DNA from: Streptococcus parasanguinis
Lineage (GTDB): Bacteria > Bacillota > Bacilli > Lactobacillales > Streptococcaceae
NCBI RefSeq assembly: GCF_001074805.1
Contig: NZ_JUPI01000125.1
Span: forward strand, 1-43,662
Length of the DNA stretch: 43,662 nucleotides
Reading direction: 5' to 3'
Both the position numbers and the translations under genes were made by a program. The notes under the pieces are model-generated. The model saw nothing but the letters and a program-made list of their open reading frames with translations, was not told the DNA's origin and searched no databases. Shown one piece after another: positions 17,874 through 26,555 of the stretch (the stretch's first letter is position 1; the number at the start of each line of letters is the position of its first letter).

Positions 17874-18917
17874 TTATTCAGGTTGAACCAAAATCTTGAT
17901 TTGAGATTTATCTTGTGTTAATTCAATAAATCCTTCTTCAACGATATTTTCCAATTTAATTTTCTTGGTAACCAATTTTTCAGCAGAGAAGTAGCCTTGT
18001 TCCATCAATTCCAACACTTTAGGGAAGATATGACGGTAGGCAATAATTCCTTTGAGAGATTTTTCTTGGATAGCGAATTCATTTGGATTGATGCTAGCTT
18101 CACGTTCCCAGATAGATACGACCATACATTCCCCGGCTTTATGAACAGCTGCCAAGGCTTGACCTAAAACAACTGGAACCCCAGTAACTTCATAAGAAAC
18201 ATCTGCTCCACCACCTGTTAAACGATGGATGGCTTCGACGATTGTTTCTCCTTCTTCTGGGCGAACAACGATTGCTCCCAATTCTTCCGCTTTCGCTTGG
18301 CGTTCAGGAGATAATTCAACCGCATAGATTTTTGATGCTCCTGCTGCACGAAGGGCTTCAACAATCAAAAGACCGATTGGACCCAAGCCAAAGATAACGG
18401 CTGTATCCCCAGTTTTCAATGCAGATTGACGAACGGCATAAACAGCCACAGCTGCAGGTTCTGTAAGCGCTGCTTGCTCGTAGCTCAAGCTATCTGGAAT
18501 CACATGCACAAGATCACCATCAAGCACACAATACTTCGCAAAACCACCATCTGCTGCTAAACCAACAAAGTTCAAGTTTGGATCAAGGTTGTAGTCACCG
18601 ATTAGGTTATGTTTTGCCAAAATTGGTTCAATCGTCACACGATCCCCAACTTTGACACGAGTCACATCACTTCCGACTTCTACAATTTCACCAGAGAATT
18701 CATGTCCCAAAGTAACCGGTGCTTTTTGACCAGAATACACATGTTCTTCAGTTGGGATGAAGATCGGTCCATCCAAATATTCATGCAAGTCCGTCCCACA
18801 GATCCCTGTGAACTTAACTGCCACTTTTACTTGATGTGGTTGTACTTCAGGTACTTCCACTTCTTCGATACGAACGTCTTTTGCTGCATGCCAGCGAGCT
18901 GCTTTCATAGTAGCCAT
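17874..18917 (-). CDS. bdhA: 2,3-butanediol dehydrogenase, zinc-dependent MDR family
   Basis: 347 aa. Catalytic-zinc residues are visible: CGTDLHEY (Cys/His region, about 40-47), GHEFSGE (His-Glu, about 70-76). The cofactor motif GLGPIGLL is at about 177-184, followed by an acidic VELS that favours NAD. The lobe with four structural-zinc cysteines is absent (EPILAKHNLIGDYNLD), as in B. subtilis BdhA, which this protein resembles closely along its length. Interconverts acetoin and 2,3-butanediol, reoxidising NADH. A strong promoter with a Rex-like box precedes it, consistent with redox control. Confidence 0.88.
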   Translation of the reverse strand: MATMKAARWHAAKDVRIEEVEVPEVQPHQVKVAVKFTGICGTDLHEYLDGPIFIPTEEHVYSGQKAPVTLGHEFSGEIVEVGSDVTRVKVGDRVTIEPILAKHNLIGDYNLDPNLNFVGLAADGGFAKYCVLDGDLVHVIPDSLSYEQAALTEPAAVAVYAVRQSALKTGDTAVIFGLGPIGLLIVEALRAAGASKIYAVELSPERQAKAEELGAIVVRPEEGETIVEAIHRLTGGGADVSYEVTGVPVVLGQALAAVHKAGECMVVSIWEREASINPNEFAIQEKSLKGIIAYRHIFPKVLELMEQGYFSAEKLVTKKIKLENIVEEGFIELTQDKSQIKILVQPE

Positions 18918-18979
18918 AGGATAATCTCCTTTATATTTCCATGATTTGCATTTTCCTTTTCAGGAAACTCAACAAATCT

Positions 18980-19008
18980 ATTGTAAGCCTTTTCACAAAC
19001 TTTGTCAA
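18980..19008 (-). promoter_or_regulatory. Promoter of the butanediol dehydrogenase gene
   Basis: Minus strand consensus TTGACA (19003-19008), 17-nt spacer, TACAAT (18980-18985). Confidence 0.8.
18981..18998. promoter_or_regulatory. Rex-like operator in the bdh promoter
   Basis: Minus strand TTGTGAAAAGGCTTACAA, matching TTGTGAA-N4-TTCACAA at 12 of 14 defined positions. It fills the spacer and part of the -10 box, where a repressor would block RNA polymerase. Confidence 0.5.
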
Positions 19009-19024
19009 GAAAAAACTGAAGATG

Positions 19025-19052
19025 AAAAAAGAGCCGCCCTTCGCCTGCTCCT
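19025..19052 (-). terminator. Terminator after the small membrane-protein gene
   Basis: Minus strand GAGC and GCTC arms with inner G/C pairs, then TTTTTT. Confidence 0.65.
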
Positions 19053-19054
19053 TC

Positions 19055-19438
19055 TTACCTCTTCTTGATTCGTGAATTCTCTATTCTCCAGCCCACAATC
19101 CAACCAAGGACAAGGAGATAATTTTCAAGCGCACCAATCCCATTGACCGGCAGATGATAGTGAAAATAACTGAAAAGATGATTGGTCCCAATTCCAAACC
19201 CACCAATGATCAAGGCCACTAGTACCGTCCGAAGATAAAACCAATCGTATTTGAGATTGACGGCAATCAAGATCACAAGGACTGCCATATTCCAAATCCC
19301 AATCTCCCGTTGCCAACCGACAGAAATACCATATCCCGAATGACTTCCCATATAGGATGGAAAGAATAGTTGGAAGATAATCGCTCCAGACATAGCGATA
19401 ATGACTAGGATAAATAAAACTCTTAAAAATTTGTTCAT
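19055..19438 (-). CDS. Small four-helix membrane protein of unknown function
   Basis: 127 aa with four transmembrane segments (about 5-25, 45-60, 68-88, 103-118). Between helices 1 and 2 is a conserved-looking loop SGYGISVGWQREIGIWN; His residues cluster before helix 4 (NHLFSYFHYHLP). I recall proteins like this under a DUF6790-type name, but this is not certain. AGGAGG precedes the start; a terminator follows, so the gene is probably monocistronic. No role can be inferred from its neighbours. Confidence 0.7.
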   Translation of the reverse strand: MNKFLRVLFILVIIAMSGAIIFQLFFPSYMGSHSGYGISVGWQREIGIWNMAVLVILIAVNLKYDWFYLRTVLVALIIGGFGIGTNHLFSYFHYHLPVNGIGALENYLLVLGWIVGWRIENSRIKKR

Positions 19439-19505
19439 GTGACTCCTCCTAATGCTAGTTGATATGTAATGGTCTTTCCTATTCTAACACAATTTTATGG
19501 ATAGT

Positions 19506-19533
19506 AAAAACCAACCTCTCGGCTGGTTCTTTT
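19506..19533 (-). terminator. Terminator of the gatCAB operon
   Basis: Minus strand AACCAGCC, loop GAGA, GGTTGGTTTTTA; one G-U pair. Confidence 0.8.
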
Positions 19534-19537
19534 TCTA

Positions 19538-20980
19538 TCAATCTTCTTTCAACTTCGCCAATTCTTGGGCAAGTAACTTGAGGGCTACTTGTGGGTTGGC
19601 TTGGCCTTTGGTTGCTTTCATAAGAAAGCCTGTGAAGGCCTTGTCCGCATTCCGTTTCCCTGACTTGAAGTCGGCTACGGCTGCTTCATTGTCTGCAAAG
19701 ACTTGGTGGATGATTGGAATCAAGACTTCTGGATCTGAAATCTGTACCAATCCAGCTTTTTCGACGTATTCACGCGCACCGCCACCGTTTTTCGCCAAGT
19801 GAACGAAGACTTTCTTGGCAATCTTAGATGAGATGGTGCCATCTTCAATGATGGCAATCATTTCGACCAAGTTTTCTGGTGTCAATTGGATTTCTTCCAG
19901 CGTTTTACCTTCTGCGTTCAAGAATTGAGCCACTTCACCTTGGAGCCAGTTAGACACTTGCTTGGCATCTCCACCAAGGGCTACGGCTGCTTCAAAGAAG
20001 TCAGAAGTGACTTTCGTCGCTGTCAATTGGTTGGCATCATAGTCAGACAAGCCAAGCTCTGCCACATAGCGAGCACGGCGGTCTTTTGGAAACTCTGGCA
20101 ACTCCATGCGTATTTCCTCAATCCACTCATCTGAGATTTCAAACAATGGAAGGTCTGGTTCTGGGAAGTAACGGTAATCCGCTGCCCCTTCTTTGACACG
20201 CATAAGAATCGTGCTCTTGTTGGCCTCATCATAACGGCGTGTTTCTTGACGAATGACACCACCTGAACGCAAAATTTTTGCTTGACGCTCCACTTCGTAT
20301 TCAAGTCCTTTACGCACGTTTGAGAAAGAGTTCAAGTTCTTCAACTCCGTCTTGGTACCAAATTCCTCTTGACCGTATGGGCGAAGAGAAATGTTGGCAT
20401 CGACCCGCATCGATCCTTCTTCCATCTTGACGTCAGAAATACCTGTGTATTGGATGACTTCTTTCAAAGCTGTCAAATAGGCGTAGGCTTCTTCCGGAGA
20501 ACGCATATCTGCTTCAGATACGATCTCAATCAATGGAACTCCTTGACGGTTGAGGTCTACATAAGAGAAGCCATCTGTTCCGTGGGTGTTCTTACCAGCA
20601 TCTTCTTCCAAGTGGGCCCGTTCAATCCCGATTTTCTTGGTTGAGCCGTCTTCCAATTGCACTTCAATCCAACCGTTGTATCCGATTGGCTCATCAAATT
20701 GCGAAATTTGGTAAGCTTTTGGATTATCAGGGTAGAAATAGTTCTTACGGTCAAAGTGCATGTGCTGGTGGATATCCATATTCAGGGCCAAAGCAGCCTT
20801 GATCCCAGCGTCCACAACACCCTTGTTCAAGACAGGAAGCACCCCTGGGAAAGACCAGTCGATCACATTGGTATTGGCATTTTGCTCGTTCCCAAAGTGA
20901 GCAGAGGTTGGTGAGAAAATTTTTGAGTTTGTATTCAATTCAACGTGGACTTCAAGTCCGATGACTGTTTCAAAGTTCAT
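19538..20980 (-). CDS. gatB: Asp-tRNA(Asn)/Glu-tRNA(Gln) amidotransferase subunit GatB
   Basis: 480 aa, standard length. The N-terminus [15 protein letters not shown] is the GatB hallmark, followed by [18 protein letters not shown] and the kinase-like catalytic core that activates the misacylated Glu-tRNA(Gln) (or Asp-tRNA(Asn)). The C-terminal YqeY-like helical and tail domains (about 330-480) bind tRNA. The start overlaps the gatA stop by one base (TAATG), with AGGTG upstream. Last gene of gatCAB. Confidence 0.97.
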   Translation of the reverse strand: MNFETVIGLEVHVELNTNSKIFSPTSAHFGNEQNANTNVIDWSFPGVLPVLNKGVVDAGIKAALALNMDIHQHMHFDRKNYFYPDNPKAYQISQFDEPIGYNGWIEVQLEDGSTKKIGIERAHLEEDAGKNTHGTDGFSYVDLNRQGVPLIEIVSEADMRSPEEAYAYLTALKEVIQYTGISDVKMEEGSMRVDANISLRPYGQEEFGTKTELKNLNSFSNVRKGLEYEVERQAKILRSGGVIRQETRRYDEANKSTILMRVKEGAADYRYFPEPDLPLFEISDEWIEEIRMELPEFPKDRRARYVAELGLSDYDANQLTATKVTSDFFEAAVALGGDAKQVSNWLQGEVAQFLNAEGKTLEEIQLTPENLVEMIAIIEDGTISSKIAKKVFVHLAKNGGGAREYVEKAGLVQISDPEVLIPIIHQVFADNEAAVADFKSGKRNADKAFTGFLMKATKGQANPQVALKLLAQELAKLKED

Positions 20981-22446
20981 TAATTGTCACCTCCGAAAAT
21001 AAGGGGTTGTTGCTTGTGGTAATCCGTCATTGCTTCAAAGGCAGCTGCAGCTTGGTAGATGGTTTCTTCAGAATACTTAGGACCAATTAACTGCAAACCA
21101 ACTGGAAGACCTTGCGCAAAACCTGCAGGAATTGAAATTCCTGGAAGACCTGCCAAGTTAACTGGAATGGTCAACAAGTCCGCCAAGTACATGGCAACAG
21201 GATCATGGTTGAGCGAATCCAAATCAAAGGCCACGCTTGGAGCTGTAGGACCAAGGATGAGGTCGTAATCCGCAAAGACTTTTTCAAAGTCTTGGATAAT
21301 AAGTGTCCGGACCTGACCAGCTTTCTTGTAGTAAGCATCGTAGTAACCAGATGACAAACTAAAAGTACCCAGCATGATACGGCGTTTGACTTCGTCACCA
21401 AAACCTTGGCTACGAGTGTTCACGTAGATATCATCCAAGTTCTTGGCATCTTCCGCACGGAAACCATAACGAATCCCGTCAAAACGTTGCAAGTTTGAAG
21501 AAGCTTCAGATGAAGCGATGATGTAGTAAACGGCAACCCCATATTTAGAATGTGGAAGGCTGACTTCTTCGACAGTTGCTCCCAACTTTTCAAAGTGTTT
21601 CGCAGCATTAAGAATTGTTTCTTTGACTTCTGGGTCGATCCCTTCCCCAAGGTATTCCTTCGGAAGGGCAATCTTCATGCCTTTGATGTCTTGACCAATC
21701 TTAGAAGTAAAGTCTGCTACACGAACAGGTGCAGAAGTCGAATCCTTGTCATCTGCACTGGCAATGACATTGAGCAAGAGCGCATTTTCCTTAACGGTTG
21801 GAGCAAACGGTCCAATTTGGTCGAGTGAGCTACCAAAGGCAATGAGACCGAAACGAGAAACTGTTCCATAGGTTGGCTTGAGTCCAACAATCCCATTGAA
21901 GGCAGCAGGCTGGCGAATAGAACCACCGGTGTCTGAACCAAGAGACAAACGGACTTGCCCTGAAGCGACAGCTGCAGCAGAACCACTTGAAGATCCACCA
22001 GGCACCTTGCTCTGGTCCCAAGCATTCTTGGTTGGCCCATAGTAAGAAGTCTCACCAGATCCACCCATGGCAAATTCGTCCATGTTGGTCTTCCCGATGA
22101 CAATCATATCTTTGGCTTTCGCATTGGCAACAGCTGTCGCATCAAAGATTGGCTCGTAGTTGTAGAGCATTTTTGATGCCGCAGTCGTCAAGATACCGTC
22201 AGTAGAGATGTTATCTTTCACTGCCAATGGAATCCCTGATAGAAGATTATCTGCATTGATTCCTTTTTCGTCAATAGCCTTAGCTTGGGAAAGCGCTGCT
22301 TCTTCAGCCACCGTCACAAAGGCATTGACCGCTTCTTCACGCGCCTTGATGTCGTCAAGTGTCGCTTGGGTCAATTCGGTTGCTGAAATTTCCTTAGAGA
22401 CAAGGAGGTCGTGCAACTCTTCAATGGTTTTATGGTTGAATGACAT
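20980..22446 (-). CDS. gatA: Asp-tRNA(Asn)/Glu-tRNA(Gln) amidotransferase subunit GatA
   Basis: 488 aa amidase-signature protein. The Ser-cisSer-Lys triad is visible: Lys in AVKDNIS (about 78-80), and [14 protein letters not shown] then [12 protein letters not shown] with the serine nucleophile (about 150-183). It releases ammonia from glutamine and passes it to GatB. TAATG overlaps join it to gatC upstream and gatB downstream. Confidence 0.97.
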   Translation of the reverse strand: MSFNHKTIEELHDLLVSKEISATELTQATLDDIKAREEAVNAFVTVAEEAALSQAKAIDEKGINADNLLSGIPLAVKDNISTDGILTTAASKMLYNYEPIFDATAVANAKAKDMIVIGKTNMDEFAMGGSGETSYYGPTKNAWDQSKVPGGSSSGSAAAVASGQVRLSLGSDTGGSIRQPAAFNGIVGLKPTYGTVSRFGLIAFGSSLDQIGPFAPTVKENALLLNVIASADDKDSTSAPVRVADFTSKIGQDIKGMKIALPKEYLGEGIDPEVKETILNAAKHFEKLGATVEEVSLPHSKYGVAVYYIIASSEASSNLQRFDGIRYGFRAEDAKNLDDIYVNTRSQGFGDEVKRRIMLGTFSLSSGYYDAYYKKAGQVRTLIIQDFEKVFADYDLILGPTAPSVAFDLDSLNHDPVAMYLADLLTIPVNLAGLPGISIPAGFAQGLPVGLQLIGPKYSEETIYQAAAAFEAMTDYHKQQPLIFGGDN

Positions 22447-22748
22447 TAGGCATCTCCTCCATCTTCTAGGATAGCTGGCACCTTGATGTAGTAATTGTCT
22501 TTTTCAGGTACATTTTTAAACAAACGGTCGCGGTCAGTGCCTTTTTCAGCGACATCCGGACGCAATACGGTCTTACGATCCGCCATGGTTGTTGTTGGGG
22601 CCACATCGGTTGTGTCCACTTCTTCCAACAATTCCACCATGTCGACAATCTTCGACAAGGTTGTCGCAAACTCAGCTGTCTCTTCTGGAGAGAATTTCAA
22701 TTTTGAAAGATTGGCAACGTGGGTTACCTCTTCTTGCGTAATTTTCAT
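22446..22748 (-). CDS. gatC: Asp-tRNA(Asn)/Glu-tRNA(Gln) amidotransferase subunit GatC
   Basis: 100 aa, normal for Gat[20 protein letters not shown] at the N-terminus, the [19 protein letters not shown] helix, and the C-terminal [12 protein letters not shown] that wraps GatA. Met at 22748 is the start because AAAGGA sits before it and the known family begins there; the longer frame to 22781 has no support. First gene of the operon; the streptococcal cell needs it because there is presumably no glutaminyl-tRNA synthetase (known for the genus, not visible here). Confidence 0.95.
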   Translation of the reverse strand: MKITQEEVTHVANLSKLKFSPEETAEFATTLSKIVDMVELLEEVDTTDVAPTTTMADRKTVLRPDVAEKGTDRDRLFKNVPEKDNYYIKVPAILEDGGDA

Positions 22749-22789
22749 CTTGCTTCCTTTCGTGAATTGATGATTTTTCAATACCCTCT

Positions 22790-22798
22790 ATTTTACCA
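22790..22798 (-). promoter_or_regulatory. Extended -10 promoter of gatCAB
   Basis: Minus strand TGGTAAAAT; -35 not convincing. Confidence 0.5.
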
Positions 22799-22825
22799 TA
22801 ATTTAGCTCAATTTGCTTGCCTTAG

Positions 22826-22862
22826 AAAAAATCTGTAGGACTTTTTTGTCGCTACAGATTCT
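22826..22862 (-). terminator. Terminator of the glycosyltransferase operon
   Basis: Minus strand AATCTGTAG, loop, CTACAGATTTTTTC. Confidence 0.85.
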
Positions 22863-22867
22863 TCATT

Positions 22868-24361
22868 TTATATTGCTTTTTCGCCTAATTGTCCCATCTC
22901 TATTAGAGTTTCTTTCCAGAGTTCCTGGACATGAGATGCGAGGTAGCAAGAAGCCAAGTCATAAGAAGCCTGATGAAATGGTGCAAGGTCTCTTTCAAAG
23001 AGCTGGACCAGCTTGTCTGCCAACTCTTTCACCAATTGTTCTTCGGGCACTGTCTCGCTATAAGGTACCAAAAAGCCATTTTCACCCTCTTTTATAAAAG
23101 TTGGATTGCCATAACGAGCATCAAAGCCGAGCAAGGCTAACCCTGCTCCAGCCGCCTCCATCAAGGTCAATCCAAAGGTCTCCCACTGAGAAGTGGTGAG
23201 GTAGGCTTGGTAGCAAGGATAAATCTGCTTAAGATCCGCATGACCACGTAGATGAATAAAGTCTTGCGCTTCAAGCTCCTGAATCAGGTGTCGCAAGTTG
23301 TCCGCTTCGCCACCTTTCCCATAAATATCAAGCTGAAGGGCTGGGAGTCGTTTCTGTGCTTGAGCCACTACTCGAATGGCCAAATCGATGCGTTTTCTTG
23401 GATCCAAACGGGAAGCTGTGATCACACTAAAGGGAGGTCTATCTCCTTGTGATTCCGTCAATTCTTCTAGATGCCCCACTGGAATACTATAGATCGGAAT
23501 TCCTTGGCAACCTTGTTTGGCAAGTGTCTGCTCCAAGACTTCTTTTTGAAGTTCCGTCGCCGTGATGAAGTAATCGAAGCGTTTGGCATACTTGAACACA
23601 TAATAGTACTCATAGTTGAGATGGCCATTTTCAAATTCATGCTCCGAATGAAACACCATGGCGAGCTTGGAAGGATTATCTTTCTCCAACAAAGGGCGGG
23701 CAAAATCCATGCGCGAAGCCCGATCAAGCAGAATCAGATCCCCTTCTTTGAGCGAAAGTTTCGACAGAAAACGCCTCATCACTTCTGTATGGTTGGTCAA
23801 AATCTCAGGCCCCAGTTTATAGAGCCAGCTTCCACCTAACTTCAATTCTTCAAAGGCGATACTTCCATCTTGATTGTGATAGGTCCGTCTGACAACACTA
23901 CTATACTGAAAATACTCTGTAGCAAGTTTACAAGCTCCATAATACTCTCGCTTGATCATATTTCCAGATAAAAGATAATCCACATAGCGGACACAGTCTG
24001 GATGATAGGGGTCCAGATGAAAGGTCAGTGCGTTTCTATCCGCAAATTGATAGCGAATAGCTTCTTCTGTTTTTTCAACAACATCTAGACGAGTCAGTTG
24101 AAACTCCATTTGCAAGGCCCCCACCGTCTTTTGAGGGACTGTAGTCTGTTGATCTGAAAAAGCTAAATGAGCAAAAAGCAACTCCTCATCCCGATGCCCC
24201 AAAGAGAGGTAATAGGCCAATTTTTCTGGAGTGGGCCAAGTGGTAAAGACAAACTTCGCTGTCGCTCCTAGAATCCGGAGCATCTTTGCCCGAGAGGCTT
24301 GTGCAACATCGACCCCATTGGGTTCAAATCCCACTAACAGATTAAAGGTATAAATGGTCAT
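22868..24361 (-). CDS. GtfA-like protein O-GlcNAc transferase (catalytic subunit)
   Basis: 497 aa, close to the GtfA/Gtf1 family length. N-terminus MTIYTFNLLVGFEPNGVDVAQ, then an inserted beta-rich acceptor-binding domain (DUF1975-like, about 60-190), then a GT-B, GT4-type core with the sugar-nucleotide segment ITASRLDPRKRIDLAI and the E-x7-E motif WETFGLTLMEAAGAG near residue 405. In SRR adhesin systems GtfA adds the first GlcNAc to serine/threonine, in complex with GtfB. The start overlaps the GtfB-like stop by 4 nt. No secA2, secY2 or adhesin gene is nearby, so it may act like the S. salivarius GtfE/GtfF-type pairs found outside accessory Sec loci. Confidence 0.82.
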   Translation of the reverse strand: MTIYTFNLLVGFEPNGVDVAQASRAKMLRILGATAKFVFTTWPTPEKLAYYLSLGHRDEELLFAHLAFSDQQTTVPQKTVGALQMEFQLTRLDVVEKTEEAIRYQFADRNALTFHLDPYHPDCVRYVDYLLSGNMIKREYYGACKLATEYFQYSSVVRRTYHNQDGSIAFEELKLGGSWLYKLGPEILTNHTEVMRRFLSKLSLKEGDLILLDRASRMDFARPLLEKDNPSKLAMVFHSEHEFENGHLNYEYYYVFKYAKRFDYFITATELQKEVLEQTLAKQGCQGIPIYSIPVGHLEELTESQGDRPPFSVITASRLDPRKRIDLAIRVVAQAQKRLPALQLDIYGKGGEADNLRHLIQELEAQDFIHLRGHADLKQIYPCYQAYLTTSQWETFGLTLMEAAGAGLALLGFDARYGNPTFIKEGENGFLVPYSETVPEEQLVKELADKLVQLFERDLAPFHQASYDLASCYLASHVQELWKETLIEMGQLGEKAI

Positions 24362-25641
24362 GCTGTTCCTCCCTCTAATCGCTTAAAGATCTCTTTCAGA
24401 GCATCTTTTTCTGGCAGTTCCAAGATCCGCACTTGCTCTCTTAACATTTCTTTGAAGGCCTCTGGATGCTGGAGCAATATTTCTAGTTGCTGTTTCATTT
24501 CTTCGACTGTATCGGTAATCGTGCTCAATTCTTTATAGGCTTCCTGGTGCACCGTGCTCTTTAAACCAAACAAGACTAGCCCATTTTCAAGAGCACGTAT
24601 ACTACTGTTCATCACTTCTTCCCCTTGGTTGCAATCCAGATAAATAGAGCATCTAGCTAATAAACTCTCATAATTTCCCAGCGAAACCCCTGGATAGAGG
24701 CGTACATTTGGTCGAGCCGCTAAATCTGTTAATTTCGGACCCATAGCTGTCAAAGCAGCAATGTGAAAGGTCACTTGTGGGAATTGATGGACCAGGCTAG
24801 ATAAGCCTTCGACCTCTTGAGAAGCCGTCATGACCAGGGCTTCTGGTTGAAAACTATCCTGCTCCACGTCTACTAGCCCCGACAGAGCCGTGATTCCGTC
24901 TTTTTTCTCACTCAAAAGGCCATCTTCTACCAACAAAATCTGGCCAACCTGCTCTTTGATCTCATCTAGAGCATGAGCTTCACGAGCACAGTAGGCTAGT
25001 CGCTCCTTTGGTATCTCTTTCACAACATCTAACAATGTTTTATCCATCAAAAGGATGGCTTCATCTTCCGGCAAGACTTGTTTCAGAACAGCTCTTTGTA
25101 GCTCTTCCTTACTGGCATACAGGCGATCCCGTCCCTTAGGAGTTTGATGCAAAAAGATCCCTTGCGAAATATAATGAAGCAGGACTTCTTCTTGCTGACG
25201 GTTCAAATAAATGTCTAAATAAGGTTGACCAGCATCAGTAAGGAGACTTTGCTTGCTTCTCCAGCCATAGCGGTTGTAAACATCAATGGATACGATCTCT
25301 TCTCCCCGACCAAACCACTCCACTCTTTCAACCGTTCGTGACAAGATATCCTCTCGCAAAACCACATTGGCACGACGCTCCTCTCCATCAAAAAGATAGG
25401 TTGTGATCCCAAGCGTCCAACATTCCCATAATTCTGTAACCTCTAAATCATTGAAAAATAAAGGGTTCCCAACTTTTGATGCCGGGTCTTTTTGGGTAAA
25501 AAAGGTCGCCAGACTCTCTGTCTGTTCAGCTACATCTGTTTCCAGATTGGTCACAAACACACGGTAGGGCTGGCCAAGTTTGTCCAACAATTTTCGCAAA
25601 CGATCCAGCTCTCTGGTCTGCTCTGATGCAATAATGAACAT
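24358..25641 (-). CDS. GtfB-like glycosyltransferase partner/chaperone
   Basis: 427 aa, GtfB/Gtf2 family. Recognisable segments are NPLFFNDLEVTELWECW, VERVEWFGRGEEIVSIDVYNRYGW (the GtfB strand-rich acceptor-binding region) and the C-terminal Rossmann half with NVRLYPGVSLGNYESLL and YLDCNQGEEV. Known GtfB proteins have no catalytic residues; they bind the serine-rich acceptor and stimulate GtfA. AAAGGA is well placed. Next to it lies a GT8 whose C-terminal third looks homologous to this protein's C-terminal half. Confidence 0.8.
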   Translation of the reverse strand: MFIIASEQTRELDRLRKLLDKLGQPYRVFVTNLETDVAEQTESLATFFTQKDPASKVGNPLFFNDLEVTELWECWTLGITTYLFDGEERRANVVLREDILSRTVERVEWFGRGEEIVSIDVYNRYGWRSKQSLLTDAGQPYLDIYLNRQQEEVLLHYISQGIFLHQTPKGRDRLYASKEELQRAVLKQVLPEDEAILLMDKTLLDVVKEIPKERLAYCAREAHALDEIKEQVGQILLVEDGLLSEKKDGITALSGLVDVEQDSFQPEALVMTASQEVEGLSSLVHQFPQVTFHIAALTAMGPKLTDLAARPNVRLYPGVSLGNYESLLARCSIYLDCNQGEEVMNSSIRALENGLVLFGLKSTVHQEAYKELSTITDTVEEMKQQLEILLQHPEAFKEMLREQVRILELPEKDALKEIFKRLEGGTA

Positions 25642-25667
25642 GCTGATCCTTTCTCATCAATAAGTTC

Positions 25668-26555
25668 TTAGTCCATGGTTTCAACGAAACTGAGGTTGAT
25701 CACCACGCGCTCATAGGTTTCTGACTCTTGTAAGCCAGCTTCTTCTAGTTTTTCAAGAGCCCGTTTCAACCGCGTTTTATAGATATAGCGGTGCCAGGTC
25801 AGATCATAGCCCAACATCCCAAGAAGAGCCAATTTTTCTTGCTTGGCTTCCATCTCATCCAGTACCCGCTTTTCTGTCCAAACCTGGGACAGAGTATCTG
25901 AACGACCCACGCGATACCAATAAATACATTTCTCCGTATGGACCACCCGATTGGCTTTTAAGAAGAGCTTGTACATGAGAAAGTTATCTTCAACATTTTT
26001 TCCGACCGGAAAACGAAGCCCTTCAAATAGGTTACGCTTATAGAGCTTCATCATAGCACAGGCCCAGGCCATATCTCTGGTCTCCTGAATGGCATCGTGG
26101 TCCATAATTGCTCGCCCCTCATAAAGGGTCTCTGAATAATCATCGTCCGTTACCTTGATCAAGTATTTGCTACTACTGTCATCATAGAGGTTATAGTTGG
26201 CTACCGAGACATCCGCATCATACTTCTTCAGTTGGCGATAGAGCACTTCTACATAGTCCTCCGTCACCCAGTCATCTGGATCAATAAAGGTGATGTAATC
26301 ACCAGTCGCTAACTCAATCCCTGTATTGCGAGCAGCAGATAAGCCCCCATTTTCTTGGCGGACGTAGCGGATTCGCGCATCCTTCCTAAAAAATTCTTTG
26401 CAGATCTCCTCTGACTGATCTGGCGAACCATCATTGACCAGAATAATTTCCAAATTTGGATAGGTCTGATGGATAACCGTCTCCAAACATTGCCTCAAAT
26501 AAGCTTCTACATTATAAATAGGAATAATGATACTGACAACTTCATTTGCTTCCAT
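25668..26555 (-). CDS. Glycosyltransferase family 2 protein
   Basis: 295 aa, GT-A fold. The N-terminus has VSIIIPIYNVEAYLRQCLETV and EIILVNDGSPDQS (nucleotide-binding Asp), followed by GGLSAARNTGIELATGDYITFIDPDDW, where DPDD is the metal-binding DxD motif. It would add a sugar to a protein- or lipid-linked acceptor. The start at 26555 is preferred because GAGG lies 6 nt before it; an earlier Met at 26567 has no ribosome site. It overlaps the upstream GT8 gene by 14 nt. In SRR islands GT2 and GT8 enzymes extend the GlcNAc core added by GtfAB. Confidence 0.85.
   Translation of the reverse strand: MEANEVVSIIIPIYNVEAYLRQCLETVIHQTYPNLEIILVNDGSPDQSEEICKEFFRKDARIRYVRQENGGLSAARNTGIELATGDYITFIDPDDWVTEDYVEVLYRQLKKYDADVSVANYNLYDDSSSKYLIKVTDDDYSETLYEGRAIMDHDAIQETRDMAWACAMMKLYKRNLFEGLRFPVGKNVEDNFLMYKLFLKANRVVHTEKCIYWYRVGRSDTLSQVWTEKRVLDEMEAKQEKLALLGMLGYDLTWHRYIYKTRLKRALEKLEEAGLQESETYERVVINLSFVETMD

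Noticed and set aside
17874..18917. Butanediol dehydrogenase lacks the four structural-zinc cysteines
   Set aside because: B. subtilis BdhA lacks the same cysteine lobe, so this is a family trait rather than a defect.
18981..18998. CcpA cre site in the bdh promoter
   Set aside because: The central CG expected of cre sites is missing; the Rex pattern fits better.
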